Assembly (NCBI GenBank): GCA_024228555.1
Contig: JAAETI010000145.1
Location: 27,229 to 91,228, forward strand
Source of the DNA: a bacterium
GTDB lineage: Bacteria > Actinomycetota > Acidimicrobiia > Spongiisociales > UBA5794
Direction of reading: 5' to 3'
DNA length: 64,000 nucleotides
Positions within the stretch are counted from its first letter, which is position 1. Each line of letters opens with the position of its first letter. The notes under the pieces are model-generated. The model did no database searches, was not told where the DNA came from, and saw nothing but the letters and a program-made list of their open reading frames with translations. Made by a program: the position numbers and the translations under genes. Positions 8,712 to 15,861 of the stretch are shown one piece after another.

Positions 8712-9253
8712 TACTGCTCGAGCAACTCGTTGACCGAGGCCAATCCGTCTCGATAGCGGCGGGCAACCTCGCCGGTCAGTTGCTCGAGGACGTCATAAAC
8801 GTTGCGACGCTGTTCGGAGATTCTCGCCTCGGCTTCGGTCAGTATCAACTGGATCTTTTCGAGCTCTGGCGTCTCGAGATCGGGAAGGTGGGTAAGGAAG
8901 TCGTCGCCGAGCACCTTGTCGATTGGTCGCCGTCCCTCGAAAGGAACATCTGGGAGTTCGACCGGGAGCGACTTCGGGACCAAGAAGTGTGATGGTCCGT
9001 CGGCTGAACCGTCAGAAAGAATATCGGGCAACGCCTCGATGAGAGTGCGGGTCTCTTCGCCACTGCGCCTGCGCAGTTCGAACGCGAGCAAGTCCATGCG
9101 TCCATGCAGCAGCCTGCGGTAGTAGGAGAGCTCTGCGTCGAGGTCGTCGCAGATACCCCGTCGGCTACGGAGATCATCCAGCGGGATCTCGTCGATTCCC
9201 GAGACGAACTCGGGGTCGAGTACTTGATCAATGCGACGGCGATGCTGCTTCAG
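8711..9253 (-). CDS. RsiG-like anti-sigma factor with probable CTG start
   Basis: Read from CTG at 9253 the product has 180 residues and matches RsiG, the c-di-GMP-responsive anti-sigma factor of Streptomyces WhiG. It opens KQHRRRIDQVLDPEF, then IPLDDLRSRR and the helix ELSYYRRLLHGRMDLLAFE; near the C-terminus come EARISEQRRNVYDVLE and RRYRDG. Both helices approximate the c-di-GMP motif E-x3-S-x2-R-x3-Q-x3-D: first copy D/S/R/H/D, second E/S/R/Y/E. No ATG, GTG or TTG precedes the conserved N-terminus. The first ATG (9097) would delete 52 family-conserved residues. AGAAAGG lies 7 nt before the CTG; ATT at 9232 is the alternative. The regulatory role is inference. Confidence 0.75.
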   Translation of the reverse strand: MKQHRRRIDQVLDPEFVSGIDEIPLDDLRSRRGICDDLDAELSYYRRLLHGRMDLLAFELRRRSGEETRTLIEALPDILSDGSADGPSHFLVPKSLPVELPDVPFEGRRPIDKVLGDDFLTHLPDLETPELEKIQLILTEAEARISEQRRNVYDVLEQLTGEVARRYRDGLASVNELLEQ

Positions 9254-9268
9254 GGTATGGCCTTTCTA
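9246..9268 (-). promoter_or_regulatory. Ribosome binding site deciding a CTG start
   Basis: On the minus strand AGAAAGG is followed by 7 nt and CTG (9253-9251). The in-frame stop TAG is at 9268-9266, so the start must lie downstream of it, and no ATG, GTG or TTG occurs before the conserved N-terminus. Confidence 0.5.
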
Positions 9269-9319
9269 CTTCTGTACTTGAGGGTAACAGTCCAGCTAGA
9301 CAGGGCTGTCGGCCTCGAG

Positions 9320-10426
9320 CTAGCAGGCTGCGGCCAGTGTTGGGTAAGGATTGACGGCACTGCCGTGGCCGGGGTGGAGTTGGAAGTGGAGATGGTCGGC
9401 ACCGCCATAGGCGTTGCCGGTGTTGCCAACATATCCGATGATCGTGCCGCGGGTCACGTACGATCCGGCTGAAAGACCCGCTGCTCGGGAGTCCAGGTGG
9501 GCGTAGTAGTAGCTGGCGCCGCTTCCCTTGAGCCAAATGGTGATCCCGCCGAGACCGCCGTTGCGGAAGCGAAGAGTTCCGTCGGTGACTGCCTGGACCG
9601 GGACCCCCTTGTTGGCGAACATGTCGGTTCCCTTGTGAGTGCGGCCTCCGGAACGGGGATTCCCCCAGTCGTTGCTGAAGCTGACGCTACCGGCGACGGG
9701 ACAGATGAAATCGGGAATTGTGCCTGCAGGGAGACCACCGGCGGCACCACTCTTCTTGGCGGCCTCGGCAATCTTGCGGGCCCGTTCAGCGGCCTCCCAT
9801 GCCCGAACCTCAGTTGCGTACTCAGACTTGGCTTTCTGATAGAGGTCTTCGGCGGTGGCGGTGAGCTCATCGAGGTTTCCGACGAGGTTTGCTTGCTGCT
9901 CTTCGAGCTCGGTGATCTCGGCCCTGTCTTCGTCAAGCGTTGCTGTCTGTCGGAGCAGGTCGCGGGTGATCGCATCGAGACGGTCGAGGGTTGCGGTTCC
10001 CTTGTCGGCGGCTCGGTTGATTATGTGCTGTGCGGTGAGGATGTCTTGGATATTGGAGGCGTCGAGAGCGGAGTCGAGTGAGCTGCTCCCGCTATTGATA
10101 TAGGAGTTGACCACAAGTGATTGGGCGGTGGAACGCAGGTCTGCGATGTTCTCTTCGTCCTCGTCGATGCGGCCCTCCATACGCCCGATTCGGTATTCCA
10201 GGTCGGACAGCTGCCCCTCGAGTTCCACTAAGACAAAGATGGCATCGTCAAGCTCGGCCTTGGCCGCGATGTACTCCTCGTAGGCGTTTTCCTTGGATTC
10301 CTTGGCATCTTCTATAGCATCAGTTTGCGCAGCCGCAGTGACCGGAACAAGGCCAAGGACTGTGATAGCGAGAACTGGAAGAATCGCGCGGAAGCGTCGC
10401 ATATATCCCATGATCGGCATAAGCAT
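9320..10426 (-). CDS. Secreted coiled-coil M23 peptidase (EnvC/NlpD-like murein hydrolase)
   Basis: The 368-residue protein has an N-terminal signal/anchor helix (RRFRAILPVLAITVLGLVPVTAAAQ), about 190 residues of heptad-rich coiled coil rich in Glu, Asp and Ala, and a C-terminal LytM/M23 domain. The metal ligands are present: H and D in GGRTHKGTDMF and HxH in ADHLHFQLHPG. It should cut peptidoglycan cross-bridges or activate amidases outside the membrane. ATG at 10426 has AAGG 7 nt upstream; an upstream frame to 10492 overlaps the divergent crcB promoter and is rejected. First gene of the minus-strand run ending in mshA. Confidence 0.85.
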   Translation of the reverse strand: MLMPIMGYMRRFRAILPVLAITVLGLVPVTAAAQTDAIEDAKESKENAYEEYIAAKAELDDAIFVLVELEGQLSDLEYRIGRMEGRIDEDEENIADLRSTAQSLVVNSYINSGSSSLDSALDASNIQDILTAQHIINRAADKGTATLDRLDAITRDLLRQTATLDEDRAEITELEEQQANLVGNLDELTATAEDLYQKAKSEYATEVRAWEAAERARKIAEAAKKSGAAGGLPAGTIPDFICPVAGSVSFSNDWGNPRSGGRTHKGTDMFANKGVPVQAVTDGTLRFRNGGLGGITIWLKGSGASYYYAHLDSRAAGLSAGSYVTRGTIIGYVGNTGNAYGGADHLHFQLHPGHGSAVNPYPTLAAAC

Positions 10427-10471
10427 AGTTGCGCCTTGAGGGTTATTCGCCAACCCGCATCCGTCGCAGCC

Positions 10472-10477
10472 TATGCT
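10472..10477 (+). promoter_or_regulatory. -10 element (TATGCT) of crcB
   Basis: TATGCT followed by 7 nt and GTG at 10485. This spacing recurs at many genes in the window and argues for GTG 10485 rather than the ATG at 10473, which would lie inside the -10 hexamer. Confidence 0.4.
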
Positions 10478-10484
10478 CCGGCCC

Positions 10485-10856
10485 GTGGTCAAGGATGTTC
10501 TCTGGGTCGGAGCCGGTGGGGCTGTCGGTAGTGCACTGCGCTACCTGGTTTGGCGTGCGGTTGGTACCTCGGGTGGATTTCCCTGGGCGACGCTGTTTGT
10601 GAACATCACCGGCAGCTTTGTGCTCGGCTTGTTGGCGGGTCTCTATGCGGGAAGGGTGGGGCCGACGATGCGCTTGGCGCTGTTCTTCGGATTGCTCGGT
10701 GGGTACACGACCTTCTCGACCTTCACCTCCGAGACGGTGGTGCTGGCCAGAACAGGCTCAGCGGCGTTGGCATTTGGCAACGTTGCGGTTTCCGTGGTGG
10801 TTGGTGTGGCGGCCGCGTTCATCGGTGTGCTGCTCGGCGAGCAACTCAGTAGCTGA
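10485..10856 (+). CDS. crcB: Fluoride efflux channel CrcB (Fluc)
   Basis: The 123-residue, four-helix membrane protein matches CrcB/Fluc, a dual-topology dimeric channel that exports fluoride. Conserved blocks are GGAVGSALRY near the N-terminus, TLFVNITGSFVLGLL with the pore asparagine, and GGYTTFSTFTSE, which includes the central-sodium and phenylalanine-box residues. A GTG start 12 nt after the first ATG is preferred because it places a TATGCT -10 element at the usual spacing and gives the typical family N-terminus. The 58 bp between the divergent genes holds no recognisable fluoride riboswitch. Confidence 0.88.
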   Translation: MVKDVLWVGAGGAVGSALRYLVWRAVGTSGGFPWATLFVNITGSFVLGLLAGLYAGRVGPTMRLALFFGLLGGYTTFSTFTSETVVLARTGSAALAFGNVAVSVVVGVAAAFIGVLLGEQLSS

Positions 10857-10869
10857 CCAACCGAACGGC

Positions 10870-11859
10870 CTAGGCGAAGATCCAGATAGCAGCCCAAAAC
10901 GCCGACACCCCAAGAACGGCAGCGTCGAACATCGTGAGCAGACCGGGGGCGCGTGCCGTGTGGATCACAGAGCCGGTCCGCATCAAAGAGCCATACGCTC
11001 GACCGGCGATGAGGCCCGCGGCGCTGGCTGCGGCGGCCAGGATCATCGTGGTCAGTGTCAGTGTCTCTGCAGCGAGGCCACTGATTACGCCGGCAATAAC
11101 CGCACCGAGAACCATGCCGAGATTGGGGTCGAGACCGCCGACTTCTCCACCCGACTGTTGTACGCCCCATGCGGCAAACCCCGCCGATGCGGCAATTGCG
11201 ATGGCCGCGATCACCATGGGGATCGAGTAGATGTGAGTCATCGTCAGTGCCCCGGTTGCCAAGGACGAACCGATCGCAAGAGCCATTGCTACAGCCACGG
11301 CTCGGGTCGAACGCTGCGTCGGGTCGAGGACACTCCAGGCGAGCGTGATCATGATGGCGATTGCCATACCGCCGGCAAAGCCCGCCGCACCCCAGGTATA
11401 CGCACCGTTGGCGGTTGCCGTTGCGCCGATCATCAGCGGAATGGGATTGACGGAGATGGAGCGCAGTCGGAGGACGTCGGTTGTGTCCCAGAGCCAGGCG
11501 AGTGCGGTGCCGACGACAACGAAGACGAAGGTTGGCGTGCTGACAAGATTGGAGATCACCAGGGCTGCCAGGAGGGCGACTACCAGGAGACCGCCGGAGC
11601 CGTCCATGGTTCGTGCCGCCAGTGCACCACCGGATACAGGCGGGATCAGTGCGATCTCATCGTGATCGGAAACTGGCGTCGAGGGTTCGGCCGGATCTCC
11701 GTTCAACCAGACCTTGGCGATCGACATGCCTCGGGCGAAGTCGGTTCCGTAGGCAGCCTGCGCCGCATCGAGAACGTCCTGGACGGTATTCCCAGGGAAG
11801 TCAGCTTTTGCAGTGCCGGCGCTCTCTCTCAGGTTCGCAAAAAGACGAAGGTGCGCCAT
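10870..11859 (-). CDS. MoaD/ThiS-like domain fused to a multi-pass membrane domain
   Basis: Residues 1-80 form a complete MoaD-type ubiquitin-like domain (RLFANLRESAGTAK, then IALIPPVSGG, with the diglycine at 77-78), the form that normally ends at Gly-Gly to be adenylated and thiocarboxylated. Here the chain continues with ALAARTMDGSGG and about seven hydrophobic helices to residue 329. The membrane part ends GLIAGRAYGSLMRTGSVIH, then TMFDAAVLG, vaguely like the C-terminus of phosphatidate cytidylyltransferases, but the K-D and HGG signature residues are missing. Sulfur carriage would require cleavage after GG; otherwise the domain may be a binding module. Function unknown. Confidence 0.7.
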   Translation of the reverse strand: MAHLRLFANLRESAGTAKADFPGNTVQDVLDAAQAAYGTDFARGMSIAKVWLNGDPAEPSTPVSDHDEIALIPPVSGGALAARTMDGSGGLLVVALLAALVISNLVSTPTFVFVVVGTALAWLWDTTDVLRLRSISVNPIPLMIGATATANGAYTWGAAGFAGGMAIAIMITLAWSVLDPTQRSTRAVAVAMALAIGSSLATGALTMTHIYSIPMVIAAIAIAASAGFAAWGVQQSGGEVGGLDPNLGMVLGAVIAGVISGLAAETLTLTTMILAAAASAAGLIAGRAYGSLMRTGSVIHTARAPGLLTMFDAAVLGVSAFWAAIWIFA

Positions 11860-11887
11860 CAGCGAGCAACGTTGTTATTGGGCAGAC

Positions 11888-11928
11888 AAGTCACGGTCCG
11901 CAGCGTAGCCGCTGACGGACCGTGACTT
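11888..11928 (-). terminator. Strong stem-loop downstream of the PAS-LuxR gene
   Basis: A perfect 13-bp inverted repeat (AAGTCACGGTCCG and its complement) encloses 15 nt that can pair further (AGCG/CGCT). It starts 12 bp after the stop of the minus-strand LuxR gene and precedes the MoaD-fusion gene. There is no U-tract, as is common for actinobacterial terminators. Confidence 0.65.
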
Positions 11929-11940
11929 GATGTAGCCTCC

Positions 11941-12657
11941 CTACGAAGCGACGGAACTGGAGTGCAGCCTGTCGACTAGTTCCGCCTGCGAGTGCACACC
12001 GAGCTTGCGGAATATGGACTTGAGGTGGTTGCGCACCGTGTGTTCGCTGACCTCTAGAAGCTCTGCGATGGACACAACTCTGTGGCCCTGCAACAACTGG
12101 GTGACAACATCACGCTCGCGCCGTGACAGCAGGTCCAGATCGGGGTGGGTCGGAACGGTGTCGGCAGTCGCCCCGCTGCCACCGATCCCAAAGCGACCGA
12201 GTTCATCCGAGATGCGGCGCATCATTGCCTCGAGTTCGCGACGTCGCGGGTCTTGAACAACCCTGACCTCGCTCGGTGAGGGACTGAAGATCCACAGCAA
12301 GGCGGCCGAAGGGCCCGTACCGTTGTGCATCGGAATGATCTTGGTTTGAGTTGGGATCGACTCGCCATCGAGGCTCATCAGGTTCCAGCTCACAGATTGA
12401 GGTCGACGCGGGATCCGACCGTTGAGTGATCGAGTTATGAAACGCCGATAGTCATTCTGATGGGGGAGACCAACCCATCCAGGGGCGTCTTCACCCAGGG
12501 ACGGGTCGCAAGCTTTGGCTCCCACCATGTCGTCGAGCGCTGGGTTCGAATATGAGCAGCGACCGTTTTCGTCGGTGATGAGCACACCATCGCTCATCGC
12601 TTCAAGAAGCTCCTGCAGCGGCACTACCACTGTGCCCATACCGTTTCGTGCTGTCAT
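11941..12657 (-). CDS. PAS-domain LuxR-family transcriptional regulator
   Basis: The 238-residue protein has an N-terminal PAS domain (about residues 10-115: LLEAMSDGVLITDENGRC, SNPALDDMVG, then SLDGESIPTQTKIIPM), a short linker, and a C-terminal LuxR/GerE helix-turn-helix (about 175-235: LSRRERDVVTQLLQG, SIAELLEVSEHTVRNHLKSI, KLGVHSQAELV). There is no receiver domain, so it should sense a ligand or redox state through PAS rather than phosphorylation. AGGGG upstream of ATG 12657 could serve as ribosome binding site. The targets are not shown; the gene stands alone and is followed by its own stem-loop. Confidence 0.85.
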   Translation of the reverse strand: MTARNGMGTVVVPLQELLEAMSDGVLITDENGRCSYSNPALDDMVGAKACDPSLGEDAPGWVGLPHQNDYRRFITRSLNGRIPRRPQSVSWNLMSLDGESIPTQTKIIPMHNGTGPSAALLWIFSPSPSEVRVVQDPRRRELEAMMRRISDELGRFGIGGSGATADTVPTHPDLDLLSRRERDVVTQLLQGHRVVSIAELLEVSEHTVRNHLKSIFRKLGVHSQAELVDRLHSSSVAS

Positions 12658-12902
12658 TGGCTCAACCCCTGCTCACGCAAGCAAAATATCTTCATCGAAA
12701 ACCCCCTGAGTTTTCCCTCTATTAGCCCTGGTCCGTTGGCTTCCTGGCGAGGCGTTGCCAACAGCTACGACAGTACCGCCAAGCGGGCATGCCCGGTAGG
12801 AGGGTTTATCGTGACTCAGCATGGACTAGTCATTTTCGTGGTCGGGCAAATACGTTGGGTGGCCAATTACGGGCAACGCGACGGGATTTGACCGGTATTG
12901 CC

Positions 12903-12908
12903 TACCCT
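12903..12908 (+). promoter_or_regulatory. -10 element (TACCCT), leaderless-type
   Basis: TACCCT followed by 7 nt and ATG at 12916, with no ribosome binding site. It also argues against an upstream TTG at 12898. Confidence 0.4.
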
Positions 12909-12915
12909 GCGTTGT

Positions 12916-13812
12916 ATGGCTGTGGATGAAATTCAGATTGTCGAAGTCGGCGCCCGAGATGGATTGCAGAACGAAGATGTCGCTGTCTCCACCGTTGACA
13001 AGCTGCAGTTGATCGCAAAGGTGACCGCCGCCGGAGCGAAGCGGGTCGAGGTCGCTTCGTTCGTCCACCCGAAATTGGTGCCACAAATGGCAGACGCCGA
13101 GCAGATCGTTGCCGGTCTCGAGGCGAGCTCGTCGCTCTCACGGATCGGGCTGGTTCTCAACGGGCGTGGACTCGATCGAGCGTTGAGAACCGGTGTTGAG
13201 GAAATCAACTTTGTTGTCGGGGCCAGCGAAGGTTTCAGCCAGGCCAACCAACGTATCTCAGTGGCAAACGCCATGGCCTCGATCGAAGAGATGCTGCCGC
13301 TCGTCGACGACCGCAAGACGACGGTGACGATCTCGGTTGCGTTCGGCTGCCCGTACGATGGCGAGGTGCCGGTCGGCTCGGTGGTGGAGTTGGCGCAGCG
13401 AGCCATGGCGGCCGGCGCCGATGAGGTCGCTCTTGGCGACACGATTGGTGTGGCCACGCCGGGGGACGTGACCGAGACAACGGCAGCGGTCGCAACGGTG
13501 GTAGATGTCGGCAAGTTGCGCTGTCACTTTCACGACACCCGCAACACGGGTGTTGCCAATGTCGTAGCCGCGGTCAACGCGGGGGTGCAGACCGTCGACG
13601 CCTCGGTCGGCGGGACCGGCGGTTGTCCTTATGCCCCGAACGCCACAGGGAATGTCGCCACAGAAGATGTTGTCTACACCTTGCACCGGATGGGTTACAA
13701 GACCGGCATAGATCTCGACGCAATGATTGCGGCCGGTCACTGGCTGGGGGAGAAGCTCGGCAGGACCTTGCCTTCTGCGCTCGGACGCGCCGGTGGGTGG
13801 CCGAGCGCGTAG
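12916..13812 (+). CDS. mvaB: Hydroxymethylglutaryl-CoA lyase
   Basis: The 298-residue TIM-barrel enzyme of the DRE-TIM/HMGL-like family cleaves 3-hydroxy-3-methylglutaryl-CoA to acetoacetate and acetyl-CoA, the last step of leucine breakdown. Signature segments are VEVGARDGLQNE (catalytic Arg, Asp and Gln), VEVASFVHPK, ISVAFGCPYDG, HFHDTRNTG (metal-binding His pair) and the glycine-rich active-site loop GGTGGCPYAPNATGNVATED with the catalytic Cys. The gene converges on the ABC exporter gene 8 bp downstream. No other leucine-degradation gene is adjacent. Confidence 0.92.
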   Translation: MAVDEIQIVEVGARDGLQNEDVAVSTVDKLQLIAKVTAAGAKRVEVASFVHPKLVPQMADAEQIVAGLEASSSLSRIGLVLNGRGLDRALRTGVEEINFVVGASEGFSQANQRISVANAMASIEEMLPLVDDRKTTVTISVAFGCPYDGEVPVGSVVELAQRAMAAGADEVALGDTIGVATPGDVTETTAAVATVVDVGKLRCHFHDTRNTGVANVVAAVNAGVQTVDASVGGTGGCPYAPNATGNVATEDVVYTLHRMGYKTGIDLDAMIAAGHWLGEKLGRTLPSALGRAGGWPSA

Positions 13813-13820
13813 AGATCTGA

Positions 13821-15617
13821 TCATGCTTCCAACTGCCGACCGTACAACTCTGAGTAGAGACCGCCGTGAAGCAGTAATTCGTCGTGGGTGCCCTCTTCGA
13901 TGATGCGCCCCTCGGCAAGCACCACCAGGCGATCCGCCTGGCGCACCGTGCTGAGACGGTGGGCAATGACAACCGTCGTCCGGCCCCGCATCAACACCTC
14001 GAGGGCTGACTGAACCAGGGCTTCGGATTCGGCGTCGAGCGAGCTGGTGGCTTCATCAAGGATGAGCAGCGACGGATCGGCGAGTAATGCTCGAGCAATA
14101 GCTACCCGCTGGCGCTGCCCGCCGGATAGCTTGACGCCGCGCTCGCCAACCACGGTTTCGTAGCCATCGGGGAACTCGGTGATGAAGTCGTGGGCATTGG
14201 CCGCTACGCAGGCGTCGACGAGGTGGGCGTCGGTGGCGTCGGCTCTCGCCACCCGCAGATTCTCAGCAACGGTGCCCGAGAACAGCTCCACCTCCTGGGG
14301 CACCGCCGCCATCCGGGCTCGCAGCTGCCGAATGTCTTGCTCCCTCACGTCAACACCGTCGACAAGCACCTTGCCGCTGCTCACGTCGTAGAACCGAGGG
14401 ATCAGTTGGACAAGGGTTGTCTTGCCGGCACCGGATGGGCCGACCAAGGCAACCACCTCGCCGGGGCGGACCTCGAGGTTGATTCCAGACAGGACTTCCC
14501 CAGTGCGTTCGGCGTATGCAAAGTGGACATCCTCAAACGAAACCGTTCCCAGCGGCTCAGGGTTGGCTGTCGCTCGGGTGGCCGCTACCTCAGGCGGTTC
14601 ATCCAGGAGCTCAAAGATCCGCTGCGAGGCACCAAGGGCCTCCTGGAGCTGGGCATAGAGACCGGTGAAGGTTCCGATGGCGCCCGCCACGGTGAGGGTG
14701 TAGAGCAAGAAGGTGACCAAGTCGCCTGCGGTGAGATTGCCTGCGATGACCTGGCGACCGCCCTGCCACAGGACCAACGCCAGGGTGCTGAACATCACAA
14801 ATGTGACGGTTGGCACAAAGATGGCCCGCAACCGCGCTCTGCGAATTGCGACCTCGTAGGAGGCCCGAATGTCGTGGTCATAGAGGCGGGCAGTTTCCTC
14901 CTCGGCAGTGAACCACTTAACCACCCTGATTGATGAGATCGCTTCTTCCGCAAGGCTGTTGGCGGTGGCGAGCTTGTCCTGGAAGTCCGTCGATATCCGA
15001 CGTAGCCGTCTGCCGAAGACTGCAGCTGCGATGATGACGACGGGTACGAAGGTCAATACGGCTAGCGACAGCCGAAAGCTGAGCAAGAACAGCAGGATGA
15101 TGCTGCCGACGAGGGTGATTCCCTGGGCCAGAGCCTGGGCGACAGCGGTCGACACGGTTGTCTGCACAACGGCAGCGTCGGCCGTCAGACGTGATGTGAT
15201 CTCGCCTGTCTTGCGTTCGTCGAAGAAAGGGACGCCGAGCCGCACGATACGGTCGAAGACAGCTCTTCTCAGATCGGCGACAACTCCTTCGCCTGCGATG
15301 GCGAGCCAGTATGCGCGCAGAAAGTTGAAGCCGGCCTGCGCTAGGAACACCAGCACGAGGATGACGGCGAAGCGGTCGAGTTCCGACGTGTCAGCGTTGC
15401 CCACCTCGCCGAGTGCGGAGTCGACCAGATCACCCATGACCCTGGGAAACACCAGGCCAAGCCCGCTGGCAAATGCGACTGCGACGGTTGCGGCGATGAT
15501 GCGGTTCCGATAGGGACGCGCAAACACAAACAGACGCCGCACCTGCGACAGCTGCTCGCGGCCGAGCCGCGGTCGCTCCTCGTCGGTTGTAGTGGGTGGT
15601 CGCCGCATCGCTCGCAT
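13821..15617 (-). CDS. ABC exporter (fused permease-ATPase, MsbA/LmrA-like)
   Basis: The 598-residue half-transporter has an ABC_membrane domain of six helices (about residues 30-310) and an ATPase domain with Walker A GPSGAGKTT, Q-loop VPQEVELFSG, signature LSGGQRQR, Walker B LLILDEATSSLD and switch IAHRLST. It would work as a homodimer, or a heterodimer, exporting lipid or drug-like substrates. The frame runs on to 15833, but the extra residues are not family-like; ATG 15617 with TAACAT 7 nt upstream gives a normal N-terminus (MRAMRRPPTTTDEERPRLG). The tail EEGTHDELL is typical. Substrate unknown. Confidence 0.88.
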   Translation of the reverse strand: MRAMRRPPTTTDEERPRLGREQLSQVRRLFVFARPYRNRIIAATVAVAFASGLGLVFPRVMGDLVDSALGEVGNADTSELDRFAVILVLVFLAQAGFNFLRAYWLAIAGEGVVADLRRAVFDRIVRLGVPFFDERKTGEITSRLTADAAVVQTTVSTAVAQALAQGITLVGSIILLFLLSFRLSLAVLTFVPVVIIAAAVFGRRLRRISTDFQDKLATANSLAEEAISSIRVVKWFTAEEETARLYDHDIRASYEVAIRRARLRAIFVPTVTFVMFSTLALVLWQGGRQVIAGNLTAGDLVTFLLYTLTVAGAIGTFTGLYAQLQEALGASQRIFELLDEPPEVAATRATANPEPLGTVSFEDVHFAYAERTGEVLSGINLEVRPGEVVALVGPSGAGKTTLVQLIPRFYDVSSGKVLVDGVDVREQDIRQLRARMAAVPQEVELFSGTVAENLRVARADATDAHLVDACVAANAHDFITEFPDGYETVVGERGVKLSGGQRQRVAIARALLADPSLLILDEATSSLDAESEALVQSALEVLMRGRTTVVIAHRLSTVRQADRLVVLAEGRIIEEGTHDELLLHGGLYSELYGRQLEA

Positions 15618-15624
15618 CGGCGGG

Positions 15625-15630
15625 ATGTTA
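15625..15630 (-). promoter_or_regulatory. -10 element (TAACAT) of the ABC exporter
   Basis: On the minus strand TAACAT is followed by 7 nt and the ATG at 15617, without a ribosome binding site. Confidence 0.35.
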
Positions 15631-15807
15631 CGACTTTGTACGGGACATGCTTTCGACGCGGTATCAACAACCTCGCCTGATAGCAGCCAGCATATTCCAG
15701 GTTGGTGTCGCACCTTCCGGATCAGGGGGGTAACCTGCGCGAGATACGCAGCTTGTCCGGGGAGGGGAAAATGCGTACTCATTACACCCCGCACACCGAA
15801 TAGCTGT

Positions 15808-15831
15808 TTGACGCGCTCGGAAACACCGAGC
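15808..15831 (+). promoter_or_regulatory. Leader hairpin of the peptide-transporter operon
   Basis: GCTCGG-AAACA-CCGAGC (15815-15831) can form a 6-bp stem with a 5-nt loop about 15 bp before the ribosome binding site GAAGGAAGGGG. TTGACG (15808-15813) directly precedes it and could be a -35, though no good -10 follows at 17 bp. Function uncertain. Confidence 0.3.
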
Positions 15832-15861
15832 ACCTAGAGAGAAGGAAGGGGAAAGCCGCAG

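Noticed and set aside
10427..10484. Fluoride riboswitch upstream of crcB
   Set aside because: The crcB-motif conserved core is not present and the gene appears to have a leaderless transcript.
12658..12897. Regulatory RNA between the LuxR and HMG-CoA lyase genes
   Set aside because: Only small palindromes (for example GGGCATGCCC) were seen; no known riboswitch or sRNA pattern.
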